Source: Pseudomonadota bacterium (GTDB taxonomy: Bacteria; Pseudomonadota; Alphaproteobacteria; Rhizobiales; Methylopilaceae). Taken from it: 5,306 nucleotides of DNA. Both the position numbers and the translations under genes were made by a program. Shown here piece by piece: positions 1 to 5,292 of the stretch. Position 1 is the stretch's first letter, and each line of letters begins with the position of its first letter. The notes under the pieces were generated by a model, which was not told the DNA's origin, did no database searches, and was given only the letters and a program-made list of their open reading frames with translations. Location: the NCBI GenBank assembly GCA_023389135.1, contig JAEWEX010000165.1:1-5306 (forward strand), written 5' to 3'.

Positions 1-11
1 GAGCGAGAGCC
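1..11 (+). other. Spacer or end of upstream gene before rpmD
   Basis: These eleven bases precede the rpmD start. In this conserved cluster the gene before rpmD is normally rpsE (S5), but too little is present to identify it. The purine-rich GAGAG at 5-9 is a plausible though short ribosome binding site for rpmD, 2 bases from the ATG, so the real Shine-Dalgarno core may lie partly upstream of the window. Confidence 0.4.
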
Positions 12-215
12 ATGGCGAAGAAAGCCGCAACCGACAAGACCGTGACGGTCGAGCAGACGGGCAGCCCCATCCGGCGCCCGAAGGAGCAGCGCGCGACGCT
101 GATCGGGCTCGGCCTCAACAAGATCGGGCGACGCCGCACGCTGCCGGACAATCCGGCGACCCGCGGCATGATCGCCACGGTGTCCCACCTCGTCCGCGTC
201 GTGGACGAGGCCTGA
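12..215 (+). CDS. rpmD: 50S ribosomal protein L30
   Basis: Encodes the small 50S subunit protein L30, a peripheral protein that binds 23S rRNA. The 67-residue product has the family core at about residues 17-53: G-S-P-I-R-R-P, then [12 protein letters not shown], then N-K-I-G-R-R-R and the conserved P-x-T-R-G-M-I. The C-terminal [10 protein letters not shown] closes the usual beta-alpha-beta-alpha-beta fold. It is a few residues longer than the roughly 60-residue bacterial form because of a Lys/Thr-rich N-terminal tail, which is common in alphaproteobacteria. The ATG is the first in-frame start available in the window; a longer product cannot be excluded because the upstream sequence is missing. 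The gene is followed after 16 bases by rplO, as in nearly all bacterial spc operons, and is co-transcribed with it. Confidence 0.95.
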   Translation: MAKKAATDKTVTVEQTGSPIRRPKEQRATLIGLGLNKIGRRRTLPDNPATRGMIATVSHLVRVVDEA

Positions 216-231
216 GCCGCTGGAGAAGACC

Positions 232-714
232 ATGAAGCTCAACGAAATCAAGGACAATCCGGGCGCCTCCAAGGGCCGCATGCGGGTCGGGCGCGGCATC
301 GGCTCGGGCAAGGGCAAGACCGGCGGCCGCGGCGTGAAGGGCCAGACCTCGCGCTCGGGCGTCGCGATCAACCAGTTCGAGGGCGGCCAGATGCCGCTCT
401 ACCGGCGCCTGCCCAAGCGCGGCTTCGTCAACATCTTCGCCAAGAAGCTGAACGAAGTGAACCTCGGCCGGGTGCAGGCGGCGATCGACGCCAAGAAGCT
501 CGACGGCTCGGGCGCCGTCACGCTGGAGGCCCTGGTGGCGGCCGGCGTCATCTCCAAGGCGCGCGACGGCGTGAAGCTGCTCGCGGGCGGGGAACTGACG
601 TCCAAGGTCGCCTTCGAGGTGACCGCGGCTTCCAAGGGCGCCATCGAGGCGGTGGAAAAGGCCGGGGGCTCCGTCAAGATTTCTGGAGCGGCCCCGAGCG
701 GCGAGGCGTCCTGA
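232..714 (+). CDS. rplO: 50S ribosomal protein L15
   Basis: Encodes L15, a late-assembling 50S protein whose extended basic N-terminal arm threads into 23S rRNA. The product has 160 residues. It opens with [11 protein letters not shown], followed by the diagnostic Gly/Arg/Lys-rich stretch at about 18-45 ([20 protein letters not shown]). The [17 protein letters not shown] motif is at about 49-65. The globular C-terminal domain carries the L15 signature region at about 115-146 (K-L-L-A-G-G-E-L ... A-S-K-G-A ... V-E-K-A-G-G). Length matches the family, with a short extra tail. A GGAGAA Shine-Dalgarno sequence at 222-227 lies 4 bases before the ATG. The gene lies between rpmD and secY, the standard order. 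Confidence 0.97.
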   Translation: MKLNEIKDNPGASKGRMRVGRGIGSGKGKTGGRGVKGQTSRSGVAINQFEGGQMPLYRRLPKRGFVNIFAKKLNEVNLGRVQAAIDAKKLDGSGAVTLEALVAAGVISKARDGVKLLAGGELTSKVAFEVTAASKGAIEAVEKAGGSVKISGAAPSGEAS

Positions 715-716
715 TC

Positions 717-733
717 CCCATATGGGTCCGGAC
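717..733. repeat. Two abutting short palindromes between rplO and secY
   Basis: The 46-base rplO-secY spacer contains the perfect 10-base palindrome CCCATATGGG (717-726). It shares its last G with a second perfect palindrome, GTCCGGAC (726-733). Both are symmetric as duplex DNA, but neither leaves a proper loop for a good RNA hairpin. They could be a protein-binding site or chance; nothing else in the sequence decides this. Confidence 0.4.
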
Positions 734-744
734 GTGAAGCGCGC

Positions 745-751
745 GAGGGAG
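745..751 (+). promoter_or_regulatory. secY ribosome binding site
   Basis: GAGGGAG at 745-751 is complementary to the 16S rRNA 3' end and ends 9 bases before the secY ATG. It supports the start at 761 rather than a later internal start. Confidence 0.75.
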
Positions 752-760
752 TGACGACCA

Positions 761-2095
761 ATGGCATCTGCCGCTGAACAGCTTGCAGCCAATCTCAACC
801 TGTCCGCCTTCTCGAAGGCGGAGGAGCTGAAGAAGCGCATCTGGTTCACGCTCGGCGCCCTGATCGTCTACCGGCTCGGCACCTATGTCCCGCTTCCCGG
901 CATCAACCCGGAGGCGCTGGCGCAGGTGTTCCAGCAGCAGCAGGCCGGCGTGCTCGGCCTGTTCAACATGTTCTCGGGTGGCGCGGTCGGCCGCATGGCC
1001 ATCTTCGCCCTGAACATCATGCCGTACATCTCGGCATCGATCATCGTCCAGATCATGACGGCGGTGTCGCCCCGGCTCGAGCAGCTGAAGAAGGAGGGCG
1101 AGCAGGGCCGCAAGGTCATCAACCAGTACACGCGCTATGGCACCGTGTTCCTGGCGGCGGTGCAGGCCTACGGCATCTCCATCGGTCTCGAGGCGGCCGG
1201 CACCATCGTCCACGAGCCGGGCATGTTCTTCAGGCTCACCACGGTCATCACGCTCACGGGCGGGACCATGTTCCTGATGTGGCTGGGCGAGCAGATCACC
1301 CAGCGCGGCATCGGCAACGGCATCTCGCTGATCATCTTCGCCGGCATCGTGGCCGAGCTGCCGGCGGCGCTCGCCGGCACGCTGGAGCTCGGCCGGCAGG
1401 GCGCGCTGTCCACGGCGCTGATCCTGACGATCTTCGTCATGGCGCTGGCCGTGATCGGCTTCGTGGTGTTCATGGAGCGCGCCCAGCGCCGGCTGCTGAT
1501 CCAGTATCCCAAGCGCCAGGTGTCCGCGACCAAGATGGCGGGCGGTGAATCCTCCCACCTGCCGCTGAAGCTCAACACCGCGGGCGTGATCCCGCCGATC
1601 TTCGCGTCGTCGCTGCTGCTGATGCCGACCACCATCGCGGGCTTCTCGGCCGCCGGCGGGCCGTCCTGGCTGACCACGATCACGGCCTATATCGGCCACG
1701 GCCAGCCGCTCTACATGGCCCTCTATGTCGGGCTCATCGTGTTCTTCGCATTCTTCTACACGGCAATCGTGTTCAATCCGCAGGACACCGCCGACAACCT
1801 GAAGAAGTATGGCGGCTTCGTCCCCGGCATCCGGCCGGGCGAGCGGACCGCGGAATACATCGATTACGTGCTCACCCGCATCACGGTGATCGGCGCGGCC
1901 TACCTGGCCATCGTCTGCCTGATCCCGGAGATCCTGATCTCCTATGCGGCCGTCCCGTTCTACTTCGGCGGCACGTCGCTGCTGATCGTGGTGAGCGTGA
2001 CCATGGACACGGTGGCGCAGGTGCAGGGGCACCTTTACGCGGCCCAGTACGAAGGCCTGATCAAGAAGGCCAAGCTCCGGGGGAAGGGCCGATGA
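761..2095 (+). CDS. secY: Preprotein translocase channel subunit SecY
   Basis: SecY is the pore-forming subunit of the SecYEG channel in the inner membrane. It takes unfolded secretory proteins from SecA or nascent membrane proteins from the ribosome. The 444-residue product has the usual length and about ten hydrophobic segments. TM1 is near 29-47 and is followed by the plug-region sequence (G-L-F-N-M-F-S-G-G, 66-74). SecY signature 1 is at about 80-97 ([12 protein letters not shown]), and signature 2 at about 173-196 ([15 protein letters not shown]). The cytosolic loop with Y-P-K-R-Q (249-253) and the loop with G-I-R-P-G-E-R-T (356-363) are both present; R358 matches the functionally critical Arg357 of E. 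coli SecY, which takes part in SecA and ribosome contact. The N-terminus [11 protein letters not shown] resembles alphaproteobacterial SecY. Its stop codon overlaps the adk start. Confidence 0.98.
   Translation: MASAAEQLAANLNLSAFSKAEELKKRIWFTLGALIVYRLGTYVPLPGINPEALAQVFQQQQAGVLGLFNMFSGGAVGRMAIFALNIMPYISASIIVQIMTAVSPRLEQLKKEGEQGRKVINQYTRYGTVFLAAVQAYGISIGLEAAGTIVHEPGMFFRLTTVITLTGGTMFLMWLGEQITQRGIGNGISLIIFAGIVAELPAALAGTLELGRQGALSTALILTIFVMALAVIGFVVFMERAQRRLLIQYPKRQVSATKMAGGESSHLPLKLNTAGVIPPIFASSLLLMPTTIAGFSAAGGPSWLTTITAYIGHGQPLYMALYVGLIVFFAFFYTAIVFNPQDTADNLKKYGGFVPGIRPGERTAEYIDYVLTRITVIGAAYLAIVCLIPEILISYAAVPFYFGGTSLLIVVSVTMDTVAQVQGHLYAAQYEGLIKKAKLRGKGR
2082..2088 (+). promoter_or_regulatory. adk ribosome binding site inside secY
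   Basis: GGAAGGG at 2082-2088 lies within the last codons of secY (…R-G-K-G-R), 3 bases before the adk ATG. Together with the ATGA overlap it implies that adk is read by ribosomes finishing secY. Confidence 0.6.
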
Positions 2096-2682
2096 GACTG
2101 ATTCTGCTCGGGCCTCCGGGGGCGGGGAAGGGCACGCAGGCGCAGCGCCTGGTCGAGAAGCACGGCATCCCGCAGCTTTCCACCGGCGACATGCTGCGCG
2201 CGGCGGTGGCGGCAGGCACGGAGATCGGCCGCAAGGCCAAGGCCGTGATGGATGCGGGACAGCTCGTGTCCGACGACATCGTGGTCGGCATCGTGGCCGA
2301 TCGGATCGCCGAGCCGGACGCCCGCAACGGTTTCATCCTGGACGGGTTCCCGCGCACGGTCGCGCAGGCGGAGGCGCTGGACGGCATGTTGGCCGGCAAG
2401 GGCCTGAAGCTCGACGCGGTGGTGGAACTCAAGGTCGACGAGACTGCGCTGGTCGGCCGCATCGTCAAGCGCGCGGAAGAGACCGAGGCGCGCGGCGAGC
2501 CGGTCCGCAAGGACGACAATCCCGAGGTGTTCGGCAAGCGCCTCAACGAGTACAAGGCCATGACCTCGGCGGTCGCGCCCTATTACAAGGCGCGCGGGCA
2601 GCTCAGGGAAGTGGATGGAATGGCCCCGATCGGCGACGTCTCGCGGGCCATAGACGAGGTTCTTGCGCGGGCGTCCGCGTAG
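2092..2682 (+). CDS. adk: Adenylate kinase, short-LID form
   Basis: Catalyses ATP + AMP to 2 ADP in the cytosol and is essential for adenine nucleotide balance. The 196-residue product has the P-loop G-P-P-G-A-G-K-G-T at 7-15, S-T-G-D-M-L-R at 30-36 in the AMP-binding region, and D-G-F-P-R-T at 84-89 with the AMP-site arginine. After G-R (122-123) the lid is only a short segment, running to R-K-D-D-N-P-E at 139-145. The roughly 25-residue insertion of the long E. coli-type LID is absent. There is no cysteine anywhere, so no zinc-binding LID. This short form is usual in alphaproteobacteria. The ATG overlaps the secY stop by 4 bases. Adk directly after secY is an old bacterial arrangement, but the map, infA and rpmJ genes that follow it in Gram-positive bacteria are absent here. 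The gene ends in TAG, 7 bases before the candidate promoter of the downstream genes. Confidence 0.97.
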   Translation: MRLILLGPPGAGKGTQAQRLVEKHGIPQLSTGDMLRAAVAAGTEIGRKAKAVMDAGQLVSDDIVVGIVADRIAEPDARNGFILDGFPRTVAQAEALDGMLAGKGLKLDAVVELKVDETALVGRIVKRAEETEARGEPVRKDDNPEVFGKRLNEYKAMTSAVAPYYKARGQLREVDGMAPIGDVSRAIDEVLARASA

Positions 2683-2689
2683 GGGAGAG

Positions 2690-2719
2690 TTGACGAGGCT
2701 TTCCGGAATCCCATATAGA
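2690..2719 (+). promoter_or_regulatory. Candidate sigma-70-type promoter of the rpsM-rplQ transcription unit
   Basis: TTGACG at 2690-2695 matches the -35 consensus at five of six positions. TATAGA at 2714-2719 is a fair -10 element with T-A-T-A conserved, and the spacer is 18 bases. This short A/T-richer patch stands out against the G+C-rich surroundings. The start of transcription would fall near 2725-2727, giving a leader of about 150 bases before rpsM. The spacer contains the perfect palindrome TTCCGGAA (2701-2708). No terminator is visible after adk, so readthrough from the spc genes probably adds to transcription from this promoter. Confidence 0.65.
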
Positions 2720-2878
2720 CCGTGCTCCGACAGTTTGAAGCCTGTTTCGGTGCCGGTCCCCCATCTTGCGGTTGGGCCCGGCATCGTTCGCGTTGCCGGC
2801 ATGGCCGCGCGGGGCAGCGGGTTCCGCTGGCAAGCTTGGACAGGCGCCGCCCGGCGGCAGAAAGCAGGAGACGGACAC
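2720..2878 (+). promoter_or_regulatory. Structured 5' leader of rpsM, possible cis-regulatory RNA
   Basis: The gap downstream of the promoter holds several inverted repeats. Hairpin I pairs 2748-2756 (CGGTGCCGG) with 2778-2786 (CCGGCATCG): 9 pairs including one G-U. After one mismatch it continues as CCC 2758-2760 with GGG 2774-2776. The same strand CCGGCA (2778-2783) can instead pair with TGCCGG at 2794-2799, so these two hairpins exclude each other. Hairpin II is CAGCGG (2815-2820) with CCGCTG (2824-2829). Hairpin III is GCCGC (2846-2850) with GCGGC (2854-2858), 7 bases before the Shine-Dalgarno sequence. In E. coli the leader of this operon is an S4-binding pseudoknot; no resemblance to that RNA is apparent and rpsD is not in this operon. 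A regulatory role is inferred from position and structure only. Confidence 0.4.
2866..2871 (+). promoter_or_regulatory. rpsM ribosome binding site that decides the GTG start
   Basis: AGGAGA at 2866-2871 is a strong Shine-Dalgarno sequence 7 bases before the GTG at 2879. The in-frame ATG at 2801 has no comparable site before it. Confidence 0.85.
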
Positions 2879-3247
2879 GTGGCGCGAATCGCTGGCGTGA
2901 ACATTCCAACCAACAAGCGCGTCGTGATCGCGCTGCAGTACATCCACGGCATCGGCGCGAAGAAGGCCGAGGAGATCTGCGGGCAGGTGTCGATCCCGGC
3001 CGAGCGCCGCGTCAACCAGCTCACCGATTCCGAGGTCGCCCAGATCCGCGAGGCGATCGACCGCGACTACGTGGTCGAGGGCGACCTGCGCCGTGAAGTG
3101 GCGATGAACATCAAGCGGCTGATGGACCTGGGCTGCTATCGCGGCCTTCGTCATCGCCGCGGCCTGCCGGTGCGCGGCCAGCGCACCCACACCAACGCCC
3201 GCACCCGCAAGGGCAAGGCGAAGCCGATCGCCGGCAAGAAGAAGTAA
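2879..3247 (+). CDS. rpsM: 30S ribosomal protein S13
   Basis: S13 sits in the head of the 30S subunit, contacts the P-site tRNA through its C-terminal tail, and forms intersubunit bridges with the 50S. The 122-residue product starts (V/M)-A-R-I-A-G-V-N-I-P, the invariant S13 N-terminus. It has the helix-two-turn-helix part [10 protein letters not shown] at 21-30 and the signature [14 protein letters not shown] at 88-101. The basic tail [10 protein letters not shown] to K-K-K follows at 103-122. Length matches the usual 118-124. GTG is chosen as the start because the reading frame stays open upstream (in-frame ATG at 2801 and further non-ATG starts) but those residues do not belong to S13, and the Shine-Dalgarno site fits only the GTG. 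It is the first gene of the alpha operon, probably with its own promoter at 2690-2719. Confidence 0.97.
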   Translation: MARIAGVNIPTNKRVVIALQYIHGIGAKKAEEICGQVSIPAERRVNQLTDSEVAQIREAIDRDYVVEGDLRREVAMNIKRLMDLGCYRGLRHRRGLPVRGQRTHTNARTRKGKAKPIAGKKK

Positions 3248-3251
3248 GAAC

Positions 3252-3281
3252 CGCGCAGGCGGGCCGAGGGCCTGCCGCGCG
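3252..3281 (+). promoter_or_regulatory. Strong hairpin in the rpsM-rpsK gap
   Basis: Starting 4 bases after the rpsM stop, CGCGC (3252-3256) pairs with GCGCG (3277-3281). After a bulged A at 3257, GGCGGGCC (3258-3265) pairs with GGCCTGCC (3269-3276), closing a GAG triloop. That makes 13 pairs, one of them G-U. No U-tract follows, so it is unlikely to be a simple intrinsic terminator. mRNA stabilisation, processing or partial attenuation are possible. Confidence 0.6.
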
Positions 3282-3300
3282 TCCCGAGCGCCTGGCACTA

Positions 3301-3312
3301 CGGGCGCGCCCG
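3301..3312. repeat. 12-base perfect palindrome before rpsK
   Basis: CGGGCGCGCCCG at 3301-3312 is perfectly self-complementary. As RNA it could form only a 4-pair hairpin with a CGCG loop. It directly precedes two near-identical Shine-Dalgarno-like copies, GAAGGACCT (3312-3320) and GAAGGACT (3321-3328). Confidence 0.5.
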
Positions 3313-3321
3313 AAGGACCTG

Positions 3322-3326
3322 AAGGA
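3322..3326 (+). promoter_or_regulatory. rpsK ribosome binding site (duplicated motif)
   Basis: AAGGA at 3322-3326 lies 8 bases before the rpsK ATG. A second copy at 3313-3317 is 17 bases away, too far to serve this start efficiently, so the proximal copy is the likely functional one. Confidence 0.7.
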
Positions 3327-3334
3327 CTGAGCAT

Positions 3335-3724
3335 ATGGCCAAGGAAGTCGCCCGCGTCCGCCGTCGCGAACGCAAGAACATCGTTTCCGGCGTCGCGCAT
3401 GTGAACGCCTCGTTCAACAACACCATGATCACCATCACCGACGTGCAGGGCAACACCGTGTCCTGGTCGTCGGCCGGCACCATGGGCTTCAAGGGCTCGC
3501 GCAAGTCGACGCCCTATGCCGCCCAGATGGCGGCCGAGGACGCGGCCAAGAAGGCCGCCGAGCACGGCATGCGCACGCTCGAGGTCGAGGTCCGCGGTCC
3601 AGGCTCCGGGCGCGAGTCCGCACTGCGCGCCCTGCAGGCCGCCGGCTTCACCGTGACGGCGATCCGCGACGTGACCCCCATTCCGCACAACGGCTGCCGT
3701 CCGCGCAAGCGGCGCCGCGTGTGA
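3335..3724 (+). CDS. rpsK: 30S ribosomal protein S11
   Basis: S11 binds 16S rRNA on the platform of the 30S subunit near the mRNA exit and the anti-Shine-Dalgarno region. The 129-residue product has exactly the E. coli length. A basic N-terminal tail (about 1-15) is followed by [12 protein letters not shown] at 19-30, [14 protein letters not shown] at 51-64, and [11 protein letters not shown] at 86-96. The hallmark C-terminus is [18 protein letters not shown] at 112-129. Asn119-Gly120 matches the E. coli site where Asn119 is converted to isoaspartate, so that modification may occur here too. The ATG is supported by the AAGGA site and the M-A-K start. The next gene is rpoA directly, with no rpsD in between. 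Confidence 0.98.
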   Translation: MAKEVARVRRRERKNIVSGVAHVNASFNNTMITITDVQGNTVSWSSAGTMGFKGSRKSTPYAAQMAAEDAAKKAAEHGMRTLEVEVRGPGSGRESALRALQAAGFTVTAIRDVTPIPHNGCRPRKRRRV

Positions 3725-3726
3725 TC

Positions 3727-3752
3727 GACCGGCCCGTTTTCGAGGCCGGGTC
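3727..3752 (+). promoter_or_regulatory. Hairpin after rpsK with UUUU loop
   Basis: Two bases after the rpsK stop, GACC-GGCC (3727-3734) pairs with GGCC (3744-3747) and GGTC (3749-3752), leaving G3748 bulged. An inner C-G/C-G pair (3735-3736 with 3741-3742) leaves A3743 bulged and closes a TTTT loop. No U-tract follows. It may protect or punctuate the message between rpsK and rpoA. Confidence 0.5.
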
Positions 3753-3778
3753 CCGCGCCCCGGGTGGCGGCCCGCGGG
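3752..3778 (+). repeat. Second inverted repeat before rpoA
   Basis: CCCGCG (3752-3757) is the exact reverse complement of CGCGGG (3773-3778), with a very G+C-rich 15-base interval that allows other pairings. It abuts the hairpin at 3727-3752 and shares base 3752 with it. With this composition some pairing is expected by chance. Confidence 0.4.
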
Positions 3779-3798
3779 CGTGCAACTATCAGACAAGC

Positions 3799-3802
3799 AG
3801 GG
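3799..3802 (+). promoter_or_regulatory. rpoA ribosome binding site that decides the GTG start
   Basis: AGGG at 3799-3802 lies 7 bases before the GTG at 3810. The earlier in-frame GTG at 3780 is preceded only by general G+C-rich sequence. Confidence 0.6.
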
Positions 3803-3809
3803 TGCTGCC

Positions 3810-4826
3810 GTGATCCAGAAGAACTGGCAAGACCTCATCAAGCCCAACAAGCTCGACGTCGCCGCAGGCGGTGACGGCAAGCGCGTGGCCACCGTGGTTG
3901 CCGAGCCGCTGGAGCGGGGCTTCGGCCTGACGCTGGGCAATGCGCTGCGCCGGGTGCTGCTGTCCTCGCTCCAGGGCGCGGCCGTGACGTCGGTGCAGAT
4001 CGACGGCGTGCTGCACGAGTTCTCGTCCATCGCCGGCGTCCGCGAGGACGTGACGGACATCGTGCTGAACGTCAAGGACATCGCCATCAAGATGCAGGCG
4101 GACGGCCCCAAGCGCATGATGCTGCGCAAGCAGGGGCCGGGCACCGTCACCGCCGGCGACATCCAGACCACGGGCGACGCCCAGGTGCTCAACCCCGAGC
4201 TGGCGCTGTGCACGCTGGACGAGGGCGCCGAGATCCGCATGGAGTTCACGGTCGACACCGGCAAGGGCTACGTTCCCGCCGACCGCAACCGGCCCGAGGA
4301 CGCGCCGATCGGGCTTATCCCGGTCGACAGCCTGTATTCGCCGGTCAAGAAGGTGTCCTACAAGGTCGAGAACACCCGCGAGGGCCAGATCCTCGACTAT
4401 GACAAGCTGACGCTGACCATCGAGACCAACGGCTCGATCTCGCCGGACGATTCGCTGGCCTACGCCGCGCGCATCCTGCAGGACCAGCTCGAGATCTTCG
4501 TGAACTTCGAGGAGCCCCGCAAGGAGGCCGCCGAGACGTCGATCCCGGAGCTGGCGTTCAATCCGGCCTTCCTCAAGAAGGTGGACGAGCTGGAGCTCAG
4601 CGTGCGCTCCGCCAACTGCCTGAAGAACGACAACATCGTCTATATCGGCGACCTCGTTCAGAAGACCGAGGCGGAGATGCTGCGGACCCCGAACTTCGGC
4701 CGCAAGTCGCTGAACGAAATCAAGGAAGTGCTTGCCCAGATGGGCCTCCACCTCGGTATGGAGGTTCCGGGCTGGCCGCCGGAGAACATCGAAGAGCTGG
4801 CCAAGCGCTTCGAAGAGCACTATTGA
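3810..4826 (+). CDS. rpoA: DNA-directed RNA polymerase subunit alpha
   Basis: Alpha dimerises to start RNA polymerase assembly (alpha2, then beta and beta'). Its C-terminal domain contacts promoter UP elements and activators. The 338-residue product starts (V/M)[13 protein letters not shown], the usual alphaproteobacterial N-terminus. The NTD includes [17 protein letters not shown] at 35-51 (dimerisation helix) and [12 protein letters not shown] at 173-184. A linker at about 236-248 leads into the CTD. That domain carries [10 protein letters not shown] at 264-273, where Arg266 matches the DNA-contacting Arg265 of E. coli and Asn269 matches Asn268. The helix-hairpin-helix part [13 protein letters not shown] at 293-305 and W-P-P-E-N at 322-326 follow. 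GTG at 3810 is preferred; the in-frame GTG at 3780 would add ten residues atypical of the family. rplQ follows after 37 bases. Confidence 0.97.
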   Translation: MIQKNWQDLIKPNKLDVAAGGDGKRVATVVAEPLERGFGLTLGNALRRVLLSSLQGAAVTSVQIDGVLHEFSSIAGVREDVTDIVLNVKDIAIKMQADGPKRMMLRKQGPGTVTAGDIQTTGDAQVLNPELALCTLDEGAEIRMEFTVDTGKGYVPADRNRPEDAPIGLIPVDSLYSPVKKVSYKVENTREGQILDYDKLTLTIETNGSISPDDSLAYAARILQDQLEIFVNFEEPRKEAAETSIPELAFNPAFLKKVDELELSVRSANCLKNDNIVYIGDLVQKTEAEMLRTPNFGRKSLNEIKEVLAQMGLHLGMEVPGWPPENIEELAKRFEEHY

Positions 4827-4849
4827 GCGACGCCTCCAGGCTCGCCGAC

Positions 4850-4854
4850 GGGAG
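4850..4854 (+). promoter_or_regulatory. rplQ ribosome binding site
   Basis: GGGAG at 4850-4854 is 9 bases before the ATG at 4864. It supports the first of the two adjacent ATG codons (4864 and 4867), although 4867 would be spaced 12 bases and cannot be fully excluded. Confidence 0.65.
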
Positions 4855-4863
4855 TATGATCCG

Positions 4864-5289
4864 ATGATGCACGCCAAGCGCGGCCGCCGCTTCAACCGGC
4901 GCGAGGGGCACAGGAAGGCGATGTTCGCCAACCTCGCCCTTTCGCTGATCGAGCACGAGCAGATCGTCACCACCCTGCCGAAGGCGAAGGACCTTCGGCC
5001 CGTGGTGGAGAAGCTGATCACGCTCGGCAAGCGCGGCGACCTTCACGCCCGCCGCCAGGCGATCTCCGAGATCGGCCACGTGCCGACGGTGAAGAAGCTG
5101 TTCTCGGTCATCGCCGACCGCTACAAGGACCGCCCGGGCGGCTACACCCGCATCGTCAAGGCCGGCTTCCGGCACGGCGACAACGCGGCCGTGGCCGTGA
5201 TCGAGCTGGTCGACCGGGATGTCGACGCCAAGGGCGCCAAGGACCGCGCGCGGGCCGAAGCCGAGGGCGGCGCGGAGGCCGCGGCCTGA
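4864..5289 (+). CDS. rplQ: 50S ribosomal protein L17
   Basis: L17 lies near the polypeptide exit tunnel on the solvent side of the 50S subunit. The 141-residue product has the conserved basic start [12 protein letters not shown] (1-12), H-R-K-A-M-F-A-N-L at 16-24, and the family signature at about 34-55 ([13 protein letters not shown] ... L-I-T-L-G). [10 protein letters not shown] at 90-99 is followed by R-H-G-D-N-A-A at 103-109 and I-E-L-V at 113-116. An Ala/Glu/Arg-rich tail at 117-141 makes it longer than the E. coli form, as is common in alphaproteobacteria. Residue 2 is Met where most homologues have Arg. The start at 4864 keeps M-M-H aligned with the usual M-R-H. It is the last gene of the alpha operon, and a probable terminator begins 3 bases after its stop. 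Confidence 0.97.
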   Translation: MMHAKRGRRFNRREGHRKAMFANLALSLIEHEQIVTTLPKAKDLRPVVEKLITLGKRGDLHARRQAISEIGHVPTVKKLFSVIADRYKDRPGGYTRIVKAGFRHGDNAAVAVIELVDRDVDAKGAKDRARAEAEGGAEAAA

Positions 5290-5292
5290 TCG

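Noticed and set aside
115..849. Minus-strand open frame opposite rpmD, rplO and the start of secY
   Set aside because: Composition is typical of an antisense shadow, and the opposite strand holds unambiguous ribosomal protein genes.
1279..1548. Plus-strand 89-codon frame inside secY
   Set aside because: Out of frame within the conserved SecY core, Arg/Ala/Gly-rich, with no independent support.
674..2032. Long minus-strand open frame opposite secY (about 450 codons)
   Set aside because: Its product is a His/Arg/Asp/Leu-rich low-complexity string with no recognisable domain, exactly antisense to a highly conserved gene. This is the usual by-product of G+C-rich codon use.
2663..2878. Upstream extension of the rpsM reading frame
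   Set aside because: It overlaps the end of adk, the promoter candidate and the leader, and S13 begins with A-R-I-A-G-V-N-I-P directly after the GTG at 2879.
2603..4264. Minus-strand open frame of about 550 codons spanning adk to rpoA
   Set aside because: It crosses four genes and two spacers, has no family resemblance or ribosome binding site that I can see, and shows biased low-complexity composition.
4856..4867. Three-codon upstream frame (ATG ATC CGA TGA) whose stop overlaps the rplQ ATG
   Set aside because: The only Shine-Dalgarno sequence (GGGAG, 4850-4854) ends 1 base before this ATG, too close for initiation, while its spacing suits the rplQ ATG at 4864.
3789..5030. Minus-strand open frame of about 410 codons opposite rpoA and rplQ
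   Set aside because: It mirrors conserved rpoA codons and has no recognisable domain; treated as an artefact of base composition.
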